A stretch of DNA of 64,000 nt, from the NCBI RefSeq assembly GCF_900099975.1, contig NZ_FNEI01000001.1, positions 124,001 through 188,000 of the forward strand. The letters run 5' to 3'. The position numbers and the translations under genes were made by a program. The notes under the pieces were generated by a model. That model ran no database searches. It was given only the letters and a program-made list of their open reading frames with translations, and was not told where the DNA came from. How positions within the stretch are numbered: position 1 is the first letter of the stretch; each line of letters starts with the position of its first letter. The DNA is from Arthrobacter cupressi (GTDB taxonomy: Bacteria; Actinomycetota; Actinomycetes; Actinomycetales; Micrococcaceae). Below are positions 24,287 to 33,091 of this stretch, in pieces.

Positions 24287-25587
24287 GCCAAGTGCTCCTG
24301 CACGCGCTGCACGTACCAGTTGATGAAAGCTTCGACCTGGTATTCGCTCTTCATGTAGGGGCCGGGTTCATAAGCGGGGCTGGCGGCACCCTGCTGGCAC
24401 AGTTCCACGAACGCCTTGTCCTGGATGTTCGTCTGCTTCCACACGTAGGTGAGCTTGTCCAGGTCGTAGTCAACGCCTTCCACGGCGTCGTCGGCTACCA
24501 GCCAGGTGGTCCGGACGAGGGTCTGGTGCTCGTTGATGGGGAAGACGCCGAAGGTGATGACGTGGTCGCCCATGAAGTGGAACCAGCTGTTGGGCTGGAG
24601 GTGCATCGAGCAACGGCCGAGGCGGAAGTCGCGCAGGTCGCCGAGCAGCTTCTTGGAGAGCCGGCGCCCATCGGCGGAGAATGATTCGCCATCTCCGTCG
24701 AGCGCTTCACGGGAGATGCGGATGCCCGCGACGCGGGTGTCGAGCTCCTCGACCACCTCGTAGGGAAGGCCGTAGCGGCGGCAGCGCTCCTCGAGGTCGG
24801 CCTGGGCCTGCTTGTTGCGGTCCCACACTTCCTCGAGGTGGGTGGGGATGAGGCCCTCGGTCAGGCCCCAGGTGGGGAAGAGGGAGCAGGCGAGTTCCGG
24901 GTGCCCGTCGCAGTGGTAGCACTCACGGTTGTTCTCCATGACGAGCTTCCAGTTGCCCTCTTCGATGATGTTCTGCTGGTAGGCGATCTTCGTCTTCGCC
25001 AGTTCGTGGGGTGCGAGGTAGGGCTCGAAGATCTTGGAGGTCTCGTCGAAGTCGGTGGGCGGTTCGTTCGCGATGCAGACGAAGATCAGGCCGGCGACTT
25101 CGCGGCCGTGGGCGCGCTTGAGCGCGAAGCAGTTCTTGTCGAACTTGGTCTCACCCGGTGCGGAGGCGTGGATCAGGTTGCCCTCGGGGGAGTAGGTCCA
25201 GGAGTGGTAGCCGCAGACCAGGTTTCCGGTGGAACCGGTGGCTTCGGTCAGGACGCGGGCACCGCGGTGGCGGCACACGTTGTGCAGGACGTTTACGCCG
25301 CCGTCGTCATTGCGCAGCACGATCAGGGAGTAGGGGCCGTAGTCGACGGTGACGTAGTCCCCCGGCTCGGGCAGTTCAGCGGTGCTGGCTGCGAAGATCC
25401 AGTGCTGGCCGAAAATGGCCTCCATGTCGAGGCTGAAGATGGTGGGATCCGTGTAGAACGGGGCATCGAGGGAGTAGCCGGTGCGCCGGAACTCAAACAA
25501 CGCGGTGATTTCTGCCAGCTGCTCGGCAGGCAAAGTTGAGGCGAGCTTTCCGCGTGAATTCAGGGGCACGTTCACTGAAGCAGTCAT
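24283..25587 (-). CDS. gbcA: Glycine betaine monooxygenase, Rieske oxygenase subunit
   Basis: The 434-residue Rieske non-heme iron oxygenase converts betaine plus O2 to dimethylglycine and formaldehyde. It has the Rieske ligands CRHRGARV and CGYHSW (about residues 95-117) and the mononuclear iron motif NNRECYHCDGHPE near residue 220. I chose the ATG at 25587 (MTASVNV), preceded by GGGAGGAAA. The group covers GbcA, stachydrine demethylase and carnitine oxygenases; placement between BCCT/DMG oxidase and sarcosine oxidase genes strongly favours betaine. Confidence 0.9.
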   Translation of the reverse strand: MTASVNVPLNSRGKLASTLPAEQLAEITALFEFRRTGYSLDAPFYTDPTIFSLDMEAIFGQHWIFAASTAELPEPGDYVTVDYGPYSLIVLRNDDGGVNVLHNVCRHRGARVLTEATGSTGNLVCGYHSWTYSPEGNLIHASAPGETKFDKNCFALKRAHGREVAGLIFVCIANEPPTDFDETSKIFEPYLAPHELAKTKIAYQQNIIEEGNWKLVMENNRECYHCDGHPELACSLFPTWGLTEGLIPTHLEEVWDRNKQAQADLEERCRRYGLPYEVVEELDTRVAGIRISREALDGDGESFSADGRRLSKKLLGDLRDFRLGRCSMHLQPNSWFHFMGDHVITFGVFPINEHQTLVRTTWLVADDAVEGVDYDLDKLTYVWKQTNIQDKAFVELCQQGAASPAYEPGPYMKSEYQVEAFINWYVQRVQEHLA

Positions 25588-25693
25588 GGGTTTCCTCCCG
25601 GGAGGCATGGGTAAATGGGTGTTGCGTGTCGATCACGGGCGTGTGGTGCAAGCGGCGTTCTCGAAGTCTTTGTACTGAATGAGATTAGGGTCA

Positions 25694-25749
25694 CTTGCGC
25701 TGCAACAAAAGCGCAAGAATCTGAAGATAACCATGCAAAATAGTTGCAT
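25694..25749 (+). promoter_or_regulatory. Inverted repeats in the gbcA/LysR divergent gap
   Basis: CTTGCGC (25694-25700) is repeated inverted as GCGCAAG (25711-25717). ATGCAA and TTGCAT (25733-25738, 25744-25749) form a second perfect inverted repeat whose right arm includes the proposed LysR start codon. Both are candidate sites for the regulator, possibly one activation and one autoregulatory site. Confidence 0.45.
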
Positions 25750-26695
25750 GATCGATGCGAGACTCATCACACTTCGGGTTTTTGCCCGCTGCGGCACGAT
25801 AGGCGCAACTGCCGAGCTCACAGGTTACTCACCGTCCGCCGTCTCCGCGCAGCTGCGGGAGCTCCAGCGCGTGCTTGGAATGCAGCTGTTGACGAAAGAC
25901 GGCCGCGGCGTGCGGCTGACCGCCACCGGCCGCTTCCTGGTGGCGGGTTCGGACCCCCTCATTGCCCAATGGGAGAGCCTGCGCGCCGCAGCCATGGAGG
26001 CCGGCGAACAGGTGCAGGCCCACTTTGGCATCGGCGGATTCTCCACTGCGGCCGCCCAACTGCTCGCGCCCCTTGCCGCCACCCTGCGCTCAACACGCCC
26101 CTTGCTGGAGGTTCAGGTTCTTGAGGCCGATCCGGCCCGCTGTTACGACTTGTTGATTGCGGAGCGAATCGATCTCGCGGTTATTGTCGCCATGCAGTCC
26201 GATGCTTATGGCGAGGACGATCCGCGGTTCGAACAGACCGTCCTGCTCGATGATCCCCTGGACGTGATCATTCCCGCGAACCATCCGCTGGCCTCGCGGA
26301 CCTCAGTGACGCTAGAGGAGCTGGCATCCGAACCCTGGATCACGGAGTCCGCTGGTTCCACCTACCATTCGCTCTTCACCGCAGCCTTCACGGCAGTCGG
26401 GGTGACGCCGCGGATTGCCCATGAGGCCGTTGAATGGGAAACCCACATCGCCTTCGTAGGCGCGGGGCTGGGCGTCGGCCTGCTGCCGAGGCTGGCCCCC
26501 CTGCATGATGCCGAGAACGTGGTTCGGCTTCGTATCACCGGCAAGGGGAAACCGGTGCGCCGCATTGTCGCCGCGGTGCGCAGGGGCAGCATCGCTTCGC
26601 CCCTGATCCAGGAGTCGCTCGGCATCCTGCAGGCCAACGCCGACCGGATCCTCACCGCCCGGCTTGAAACCGCCCGGCTTGAAGGGGACCAGTAA
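25748..26695 (+). CDS. LysR-family regulator divergent from betaine monooxygenase
   Basis: The 315-residue protein has an N-terminal LysR HTH (residues 3-60: LITLRVFARCGTIGATAEL, then SPSAVSAQLRELQRVLG) and a periplasmic-binding-like effector domain with ITESAGSTYHSL. The ATG at 25748 gives the usual LysR N-terminus MIDARLITLRVF; an in-frame ATG lies at 25733 and the frame opens at 25679. It is divergent from gbcAB with 160 bp between, so it probably controls them. Effector unknown; betaine or choline are obvious candidates. Confidence 0.85.
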   Translation: MIDARLITLRVFARCGTIGATAELTGYSPSAVSAQLRELQRVLGMQLLTKDGRGVRLTATGRFLVAGSDPLIAQWESLRAAAMEAGEQVQAHFGIGGFSTAAAQLLAPLAATLRSTRPLLEVQVLEADPARCYDLLIAERIDLAVIVAMQSDAYGEDDPRFEQTVLLDDPLDVIIPANHPLASRTSVTLEELASEPWITESAGSTYHSLFTAAFTAVGVTPRIAHEAVEWETHIAFVGAGLGVGLLPRLAPLHDAENVVRLRITGKGKPVRRIVAAVRRGSIASPLIQESLGILQANADRILTARLETARLEGDQ

Positions 26696-26748
26696 GCGCC
26701 GCCAGTGTGGCGTCCCGGCGGTTTCTCCACCCTATGAACGCCGGAAGG

Positions 26749-27558
26749 TCAGCGGCGGGCGTAACCCATCCGCGCGCTGATCCTCAGCCCGGCCTCTTTC
26801 AACCCGTCCAGGACTCCCGGCTCCGTTTCCGGATCGAATCGGAAGGCGGGGCCGGAGATGCTGACGGCCCCGATGACGACGCCCACGTGGTTGTAGACCG
26901 GCACGGACATCGAGGTGAGCCCGATTTCGAATTCTTCCCTGACGACGCCGTAACCCTGGCGGGCGACGTCCAGCAATTCGGTTTCGAGGGTTTTCCTGTC
27001 CGTGATGGTGCGGGGCGTGCGCGCCGGCAGCCCGGTTTCCGCCAGAATCCGTGCGCGCTCGTCCGCGGGCAGCCCGGCGAGCAGGACTTTGCCGCTGCTG
27101 GTCGCGTGCAAGGGTGTCAGGCTGCCCACCCAGTCATAGGTGGCAAGCGTGGACGGGCCCATGGCCTGGTCCACGTTCACGGCGAAATTGGAACGCAGCA
27201 CCGCCAGGTTGACGGTTTCCTTGAACTCTTCGGCCAGGGCTTCGAGCACCGGGCGTGCTTCCCGCACCAGGCTGAGCCGGCCCGGAATGGAGCTGGCCAG
27301 GCGCAGGATCCCGAAGCCGAGCTGGTACTTGCCGCGCTCGCTGTTCTGGTGGACCATGTCGCGGCTGACCAAGGAACCGAGGAGGCGGGACACCGTGGAC
27401 TTGTGGATGCCCATTTCCTCGGCGATTTCGCTCACGCCGGCGTGGCCGTCCCGGGCCAGGATTTCCAGGACGGCAAGGGCCCGGTCCACGGACTGGACAC
27501 CGCCATGCTGGCCGTTGTCTGACTCGGCATCGGGCTCGGGGTCAACTTTCGAAGCCAT
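26749..27558 (-). CDS. IclR-family transcriptional regulator
   Basis: This 269-residue protein has an N-terminal winged HTH at about 20-80 (VQSVDRALAVLEIL, GIHKSTVSRLLGSL) and a C-terminal IclR GAF-like effector domain with ATYDWVGSLTPLHATSSGKVLLAG. The first 20 residues are acidic and disordered. It converges on the LysR gene and lies between betaine monooxygenase and sarcosine oxidase genes. IclR regulators bind about 15-bp palindromes, so it is one candidate reader of the TTGYGTAWTACRCAA sites; unproven. Confidence 0.88.
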   Translation of the reverse strand: MASKVDPEPDAESDNGQHGGVQSVDRALAVLEILARDGHAGVSEIAEEMGIHKSTVSRLLGSLVSRDMVHQNSERGKYQLGFGILRLASSIPGRLSLVREARPVLEALAEEFKETVNLAVLRSNFAVNVDQAMGPSTLATYDWVGSLTPLHATSSGKVLLAGLPADERARILAETGLPARTPRTITDRKTLETELLDVARQGYGVVREEFEIGLTSMSVPVYNHVGVVIGAVSISGPAFRFDPETEPGVLDGLKEAGLRISARMGYARR

Positions 27559-27672
27559 GCTCCACTCTCAGGTAGGTCTGCGGCCAGTGATCGCCACAGG
27601 GTTTGTCGTGCCCTTCACTTACTTCAACTTAGCCGATCCTTTGCGCGAACGTGTGACGCAGGTGACACTGAG

Positions 27673-28257
27673 TTAACCCGCCTGACACAAATCGAGCCGC
27701 ATCAGCACCCGCGGGAACCCGTTGATCACCGACTCCGTATCCGCCGCCTTGCTGAACCCCGCGTCCTCAAAAAGCTTCCGGGTGCCGACATACGCCATGG
27801 TGAGGTCCACCTTCGCGCCGCCGTTGTCCACCGGATAGCCCTCGATGGCCGGGGCCCCGTTGTTGCGGGCGAACTCGACCGCGCCCTCCAGGAGCGCGTG
27901 CGATATGCCCTTGCCGCGGTGTCCCGGCCGCACCCGGATGCACCAGACGGACCACACCGGCAATTCATCCACGGACGGGATCTTCCTGCTCCGGGCAAAA
28001 CTGGTGTCCGACCGCGGATGGACGGCCGCCCACCCGACCGGCTCGCCGCCGTCGTACGCCAAAACTCCTGGAGGAACCTCCTCCGTCAGCAGCTGCCTGA
28101 CGAACTCGCCGCGCTGCCGGCCCTGCAGGGCCAGGTTCTGCTTGGCGGGGACGCGGTAACTCAGGCACCAGCACACGTTGGAGTCCAGGCTCTTCTTCGG
28201 TCCGACGAGCGTGCGGACATCCTCGAACTGCCTTGCCGGACGGATCTCAATGGCCAT
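27673..28257 (-). CDS. GNAT-family N-acetyltransferase
   Basis: The 194-residue protein has a GNAT fold, with acetyl-CoA motif IRVRPGHRGKGISHALLEGA near residues 120-140 and a GYPVDNGGAK segment after it. The ATG at 28257 starts MAIEIRPARQF, the normal beginning of the fold; 22 further in-frame codons upstream have no homology. Substrate cannot be told. It is separated from the IclR gene by 114 bases without a visible hairpin. Confidence 0.82.
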   Translation of the reverse strand: MAIEIRPARQFEDVRTLVGPKKSLDSNVCWCLSYRVPAKQNLALQGRQRGEFVRQLLTEEVPPGVLAYDGGEPVGWAAVHPRSDTSFARSRKIPSVDELPVWSVWCIRVRPGHRGKGISHALLEGAVEFARNNGAPAIEGYPVDNGGAKVDLTMAYVGTRKLFEDAGFSKAADTESVINGFPRVLMRLDLCQAG

Positions 28258-28446
28258 GTCGCTACTGTCCTCTCCTGCATCCGATCCTAGCGGCCGGCTG
28301 GTTTCACAGGTTGGAGGCCGCATTCACAGGCCAGTGACAGCTTCCGGAAAGGGGGCGCTGAAGTCAGGAGCCGATGGTGGAACGAGGGTGGCATCCCGCC
28401 CCCGCCCAACAAGCCGTTCGAAGCGGCGGAATGAGGAGACAGACAC

Positions 28447-29022
28447 ATGGCAAGTACAAAGAGAATCACGCTCGGCGTCGCTGCCGGTGCCCTCGCGCTG
28501 AGCGCCGGACTCGGCGTCACCGGTGTGGCGTCTGCGGCGACCACTCCCAGCCCCAGCGCCACGGAATCGGGTACGACGGCGGAGGGCGCCGCACCTGGTG
28601 ACGGCACCGCTCCGGGCGGCTTCGGCCGCCATGGCGGCCATGGAGGCGACCGCGGACAGCTGGCCGCCGACCTGGCCAGCAAACTGGGCGTCGACGAGGC
28701 CAAGGTGACCGAGGCGATCCAGGCCTTCCGCGAAGCCAACAAGCCGTCGGCGCCGCCGACCGAGGGCTCCACGGAAACCCGGCCGGACCGAACCGCCATG
28801 GACGCGGCCCTCGCGAAGTCCCTGGCTGAGAAGCTCGGTATCGAGGAGGCCAAGGTCACCGCGGCATTGGCCGAAATCCGCAGCGAGGCCCAGGCGGAGC
28901 GGGCCGCCGCGCTGAAGTCAAGGCTGGACAAGGCCGTCAGCGAAGGAACGCTCACCCAGGCAGAGGCCGACGCCGTCACGAAGGCCGTGGAGAAAGGGGT
29001 GATCGGGGGAGGCGGCCGCTAA
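28447..29022 (+). CDS. Secreted Ala/Glu-rich protein with helical repeats
   Basis: The 191-residue protein has a signal peptide (MASTKRITLG basic start, hydrophobic core, cleavage near VASA-ATT) and then a low-complexity Ser/Thr/Gly linker. Two similar helical units follow, ADLASKLGVDEAKVTEAI and KSLAEKLGIEEAKVTAAL, about 60 residues apart, and the tail TQAEADAVTKAVEKGVIGG. GAGGAG lies 9 bases before the ATG. Similar secreted repeats are common in actinobacteria but have no known job. A hairpin follows at 29057. Confidence 0.75.
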   Translation: MASTKRITLGVAAGALALSAGLGVTGVASAATTPSPSATESGTTAEGAAPGDGTAPGGFGRHGGHGGDRGQLAADLASKLGVDEAKVTEAIQAFREANKPSAPPTEGSTETRPDRTAMDAALAKSLAEKLGIEEAKVTAALAEIRSEAQAERAAALKSRLDKAVSEGTLTQAEADAVTKAVEKGVIGGGGR

Positions 29023-29056
29023 TACACGGCCCACGGGCTAGTACACGGCACGCTGT

Positions 29057-29093
29057 CCGGCGGCCCCGGCCAAGCAATGGTCGGGGCCGCCGG
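29057..29093. terminator. Terminator after secreted protein gene
   Basis: CCGGCGGCCCCG and CGGGGCCGCCGG form a perfect 12-bp stem, with GCCA/TGGT partly extending it into the loop, 35 bases after the stop codon. Confidence 0.75.
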
Positions 29094-29214
29094 CCTCGTC
29101 CGGGCCGTTCCGGATTGGTTCCCGCCGTGCCACACTTGGATGACAATCGAGTGGCTGGGGACGCGGGTGCCTGCGGGAATGGGTCAGGAGATTGCGGAGG
29201 GGAGGTGCCGGGGC

Positions 29215-29325
29215 ATGATGGCCGGATGGGCTTACCTCTTGGGTGCGATCATGACGATTGACGCCCTTTTGCTGGGGCTGTTGCTGATGAACGTGAAGTG
29301 GCCCAAGCATTTGCGCAAGGATTGA
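29215..29325 (+). CDS. Small single-span membrane protein
   Basis: The 36-residue ORF starts with MMAGWAYLLGAIMTIDALLL, one strong hydrophobic span, and ends in a basic tail WPKHLRKD. GGAGGGGAGG lies 9 bases before the ATG, a near-ideal ribosome site, which is the main reason to believe it. The frame is open farther upstream, but those codons lack membrane character and a better start. No family recognised. Confidence 0.5.
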   Translation: MMAGWAYLLGAIMTIDALLLGLLLMNVKWPKHLRKD

Positions 29326-29349
29326 TGCCGGGCCTGGCTGACGCCGGGC

Positions 29350-30021
29350 CTACAGCACCTTGCGGACGGTTTCCTCGAAGCTTGTCACGTGGTGCAGGGC
29401 CAATGCGGCCGATTTCTCTTCGTCGCCGTCCGCGATGGCGTTGAGCAGGTCGACGTGCTCGGCGATGTGCCCGGTGACGGACGGCATCTTCTCGAGCATG
29501 TGGCACCAGATCCGGGTGGCCAGGTTGTCGTAGCGGATCAGTACGTCTTCCAGGTGCGGGTTGGCTGCGGCCTTGTAGATGAGCCGGTGGACCTGGATGT
29601 CGTAGCGCATGAGTTCGTGCTGTCCGGCTTTGCCGTCTTCCAGGTCGCCGATGGTGGTGGCGATGTCCCGCAGTTCCTGCCGGACCTTGGGTCCGGCCAT
29701 ACGGGCTGCCCGGCGCGCGGCCAGGGGCTCCAGGAGTTCGCGGATTTCCGAGACATCGGCCAGCTGGGTAATGTCCACGCCGGTGGCGAACGTGCCGCGC
29801 CGCGGGTAGGAAACCACCAGGTGGTCGCTCTCGAGGCGCTTGATTGCTTCGCGGACGGGAGTGCGTCCGATGCCGAGTTCGCCCGCGATCTGGCCGTCAT
29901 TGATCGGATCGCCCGGCTTGATGTCCAGCATGATGAGCCGGTCCCGCAGGAGCAGGTAGGCGTTTTCGGCCAGGGATGCGCCCTGCGGGCCCGACTCCAG
30001 TGCTTCCAAAACTGTGCTCAT
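29350..30021 (-). CDS. GntR-family regulator (FCD subfamily)
   Basis: The 223-residue protein has an N-terminal GntR HTH (AYLLLRDRLIMLDIKPGDPI, GIGRTPVREAIKRLE) and an all-helical FCD ligand domain with metal-type histidines (YDIQVHRLIY, IAEHVDLLNAI). The ATG at 30021 has GGAGAG upstream. It is divergent from glyA-soxBDAG with a 152-bp gap holding a perfect palindrome, so it most likely controls sarcosine/serine metabolism genes. Effector unknown. Confidence 0.87.
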   Translation of the reverse strand: MSTVLEALESGPQGASLAENAYLLLRDRLIMLDIKPGDPINDGQIAGELGIGRTPVREAIKRLESDHLVVSYPRRGTFATGVDITQLADVSEIRELLEPLAARRAARMAGPKVRQELRDIATTIGDLEDGKAGQHELMRYDIQVHRLIYKAAANPHLEDVLIRYDNLATRIWCHMLEKMPSVTGHIAEHVDLLNAIADGDEEKSAALALHHVTSFEETVRKVL

Positions 30022-30116
30022 TGCTCTCTCCACTTGCGGTCATTCAATCCTTGCGCAGAAGACTCGCGGTGGACTGTTGACGTTCCTGTGATTTACAACA
30101 TACCATGAATGCAGTT

Positions 30117-30128
30117 CTGATATATCAG
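30117..30128. promoter_or_regulatory. GntR-type operator palindrome CTGATATATCAG
   Basis: A 12-bp perfect palindrome lies 46 bases before the glyA ATG and 96 bases from the GntR start. FCD-type GntR proteins bind short AT-centred palindromes of this kind. The position, inside the likely 5-prime region of glyA, fits repression of the sox operon. Confidence 0.55.
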
Positions 30129-30173
30129 TTGCCTAACAGTTGGTGACTACGAAGAATCCGAAGGAGCTTGAGC

Positions 30174-31517
30174 ATGGTTGAACCGCTGATCCGCCCGCTG
30201 GCCGAGGCTGACCCGGAAGTCGATCAGGCGATTGCGCAGGAGCTCATCCGGCAGCAGTCCACCCTGGAAATGATCGCCTCTGAAAACTTCGCTCCGACTG
30301 CCGTGATGCAGGCTCAGGGCTCGGTGCTGACCAACAAGTACGCCGAGGGCTACCCGGGCAAGCGCTACTACGGCGGCTGCGAGCACGTGGACGTCATCGA
30401 GCAGCTGGCCATCGACCGCCTGAAGTCCCTCTTCGGGGCCGAATACGCGAACGTTCAGCCGCACTCCGGCGCCCAGGCGAACGCCGCGGCAATGCACGCC
30501 CTGATCACGCCCGGCGACACCATCATGGGCCTCAACCTGGCCCACGGCGGCCACCTCACCCACGGCATGCGGATCAACTTCTCCGGCAAGCTCTACAACG
30601 TGGTCCCCTACAGCGTTCGCGAAGACACCCACACCATCGACATGGCTGAAGTCGAACGCCTCGCAGTCGAGAACAAGCCGCAGCTCATCGTCGCCGGCTG
30701 GTCCGCTTACTCCCGCCAGCTGGACTTCGCCGAGTTCCGCCGCATCGCGGACCTCGTGGGCGCCTACCTCATGGTGGACATGGCACACTTCGCCGGACTG
30801 GTAGCGGCAGGGCTGCACCCGAGCCCCGTGCCGCACGCCCACATCGTCACCAGCACCACGCACAAGACGCTGGGCGGCCCCCGTGGCGGCGTGATCCTGA
30901 CCAACGACGCCGAGATCGCCAAGAAGGTCAACTCCGCAGTCTTCCCCGGCCAGCAGGGTGGCCCGCTGGAGCACGTGGTCGCTGCCAAGGCAGTCGCGTT
31001 CAAGTTCGCTTCCGAGCCTGAATTCAAGGAGCGCCAGGTCCGTGTCCTGGAAGGTGCCAAAATCCTGGCCCAGCGCTTCCTGCAGGACGACGTGGCCGAG
31101 GCCGGCATCTCCGTCGTCAGCGGCGGCACCGACGTCCACCTGGTCCTGGTGGACCTGCGCAACTCCGAACTGAATGGCCAGCAGGGCGAGGATGCCCTGC
31201 ACCACATCGGCATCACCGTCAACCGCAACGCCGTCCCCTTCGACCCGCGCCCGCCGATGGTTTCCTCCGGCCTGCGGGTCGGCACCCCCGCCCTGGCCGC
31301 CCGCGGTTTCGGCGCCGCCGAGTTCACCGAGGTTGCTGACATCATCGCGACGGCGCTCATCGCCGCCGCCGGCGACGGCACCCTGGGTGAGGACACCGCC
31401 GTCGAACTCCGCGCCCGCGTCACCGCACTCGCCGAACAGTTCCCCCTGTACCCGCACCTCGGCACGGCCGGATCGGCCGCCGAACTCGAAGCAGAAATGA
31501 TTGGAGCAGCCCAGTGA
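30174..31517 (+). CDS. glyA: Serine hydroxymethyltransferase
   Basis: The 447-residue PLP enzyme interconverts glycine plus 5,10-methylene-THF and serine. Markers: [34 protein letters not shown] and the PLP lysine in [19 protein letters not shown] lies 8 bases before the ATG at 30174. It heads the operon and overlaps soxB by four bases (GTGA). The pairing is logical: sarcosine oxidase makes both of its substrates. Some Arthrobacter sox clusters carry such a dedicated GlyA beside a housekeeping one; whether another exists here cannot be seen. Confidence 0.95.
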   Translation: MVEPLIRPLAEADPEVDQAIAQELIRQQSTLEMIASENFAPTAVMQAQGSVLTNKYAEGYPGKRYYGGCEHVDVIEQLAIDRLKSLFGAEYANVQPHSGAQANAAAMHALITPGDTIMGLNLAHGGHLTHGMRINFSGKLYNVVPYSVREDTHTIDMAEVERLAVENKPQLIVAGWSAYSRQLDFAEFRRIADLVGAYLMVDMAHFAGLVAAGLHPSPVPHAHIVTSTTHKTLGGPRGGVILTNDAEIAKKVNSAVFPGQQGGPLEHVVAAKAVAFKFASEPEFKERQVRVLEGAKILAQRFLQDDVAEAGISVVSGGTDVHLVLVDLRNSELNGQQGEDALHHIGITVNRNAVPFDPRPPMVSSGLRVGTPALAARGFGAAEFTEVADIIATALIAAAGDGTLGEDTAVELRARVTALAEQFPLYPHLGTAGSAAELEAEMIGAAQ

Positions 31518-32746
31518 GCCAGGACCACGACCACCTGCACCTCCCGGAGCACCCGGACTTCCTCTGGCGCAACCCGGAGCCCAAGTCCTCCTACGACGCC
31601 GTCATCGTGGGCGGCGGCGGGCACGGCCTGGCCACCGCCTACTTCCTGGCCAAGAACCACGGCATGACCAACATCGCCGTCCTGGAAAAGGGCTGGCTGG
31701 CCGGCGGCAACATGGCCCGCAACACCACGATCATCCGCTCCAACTACCTCTGGGATGAGAGCGCCGCCATCTATGAGCACGCCCTCAAGCTCTGGGAAGT
31801 GCTGCCGGAAGAGCTCGAATACGACTTCCTGTTCAGCCAGCGCGGCGTGATGAACCTGGCCCACACCCTGGGCGACGTGCGTGAGAGCATGCGCCGCGTG
31901 GGCGCCAACAAGCTCAACGGTGTCGACGCCGAATGGCTGGACCCGCAGCAGGTCAAGGAACTCTGCCCCATCCTGAACGTCAGCGACAACATCCGCTACC
32001 CCGTCATGGGCGCCACCTACCAGCCCCGCGCCGGCATCGCCAAGCACGACCACGTAGCCTGGGCATTCGCCCGCAAGTGCGACGAGCTGGGCGTGGACAT
32101 CATCCAGAACTGCGAAGTCACCGGCTTCCTCAAGGACGGCAACCGCGTGGTGGGCGTCAAGACCAACCGCGGCACCATCAACACCGAAAAGGTGGGTCTT
32201 GCAGCCGCCGGCCACAGCAGCGTGCTGGCCGAGATGGCAGGCTTCCGCCTCCCCATCCAGTCCCACCCGCTGCAGGCACTGGTCTCCGAACTGCACGAGC
32301 CGGTCCACCCCACGGTGGTCATGTCCAACCACGTGCACGTCTACGTCTCCCAGGCCCACAAGGGCGAACTGGTGATGGGTGCCGGCGTCGACTCCTACAA
32401 CGGCTACGGCCAGCGCGGTTCCTTCCATGTGATCGAGGAACAGATGGCCGCCGCCGTCGAGCTCTTCCCGATCTTCGCCCGGGCCCACGTGCTGCGGACC
32501 TGGGGCGGAATCGTGGACACCACCATGGACGCCTCGCCGATCGTCGGCACCACCCCCGTGGAGAACATGTTCGTGAACTGCGGCTGGGGCACGGGCGGCT
32601 TCAAGGGCACCCCGGCAGCCGGGCTGACCTTCGCGCACACCATCGCCACCGGCGCGCCGCACAAGCTCAACGAACCGTTCTCGCTGGAACGCTTCGAGAC
32701 CGGCGCCCTGATCGACGAACACGGCGCAGCCGCCGTCGCCCACTAA
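31514..32746 (+). CDS. soxB: Sarcosine oxidase beta subunit
   Basis: The 410-residue flavoprotein subunit of heterotetrameric sarcosine oxidase holds the substrate-oxidising FAD ([19 protein letters not shown] at residues 29-47). His178 in IAKHDHVAW aligns with the His that carries covalent FMN in characterised enzymes. The C-terminal [16 protein letters not shown] is the conserved flavin-binding end. GTG start overlaps the glyA stop. Works with SoxD, SoxA and SoxG encoded next. Confidence 0.95.
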   Translation: MSQDHDHLHLPEHPDFLWRNPEPKSSYDAVIVGGGGHGLATAYFLAKNHGMTNIAVLEKGWLAGGNMARNTTIIRSNYLWDESAAIYEHALKLWEVLPEELEYDFLFSQRGVMNLAHTLGDVRESMRRVGANKLNGVDAEWLDPQQVKELCPILNVSDNIRYPVMGATYQPRAGIAKHDHVAWAFARKCDELGVDIIQNCEVTGFLKDGNRVVGVKTNRGTINTEKVGLAAAGHSSVLAEMAGFRLPIQSHPLQALVSELHEPVHPTVVMSNHVHVYVSQAHKGELVMGAGVDSYNGYGQRGSFHVIEEQMAAAVELFPIFARAHVLRTWGGIVDTTMDASPIVGTTPVENMFVNCGWGTGGFKGTPAAGLTFAHTIATGAPHKLNEPFSLERFETGALIDEHGAAAVAH

Positions 32747-32770
32747 CGGATCCACAGAAAGAAGCCGGAA

Positions 32771-33091
32771 ATGCTCCTGATCTCCTGCCCCAACTGCGGG
32801 CCACGGGACGAAACCGAATTCCACTACGGCGGCCAGGCCCACGTGGCCTACCCCGAAGACCCGTACGCGCTGAACGACCGCGAATGGGCCGAGTACCTGT
32901 TCTACCGGGACAACACCAAGGGCGCCTACGCCGAACGCTGGGTCCACAGCACCGGTTGCCGCCAATGGTTCAACATGCTCCGTGACACCGTGAGCTACGA
33001 AATCCAGGCGATCTACCCCATGGGTACCCCAGCACCGGGCACCTCCGCCCAGGAAACCAACGCACAGGCCCCGGAAGGAGCAAGCAAGTGA
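32771..33091 (+). CDS. soxD: Sarcosine oxidase delta subunit
   Basis: This 106-residue small zinc subunit has the N-terminal zinc motif [17 protein letters not shown] and the distal [15 protein letters not shown], supplying the usual Cys/His ligands. It bridges the other subunits in the heterotetramer. The C-terminal 15 residues ([12 protein letters not shown]) are a flexible tail. Its stop overlaps the soxA GTG by four bases. Confidence 0.94.
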   Translation: MLLISCPNCGPRDETEFHYGGQAHVAYPEDPYALNDREWAEYLFYRDNTKGAYAERWVHSTGCRQWFNMLRDTVSYEIQAIYPMGTPAPGTSAQETNAQAPEGASK

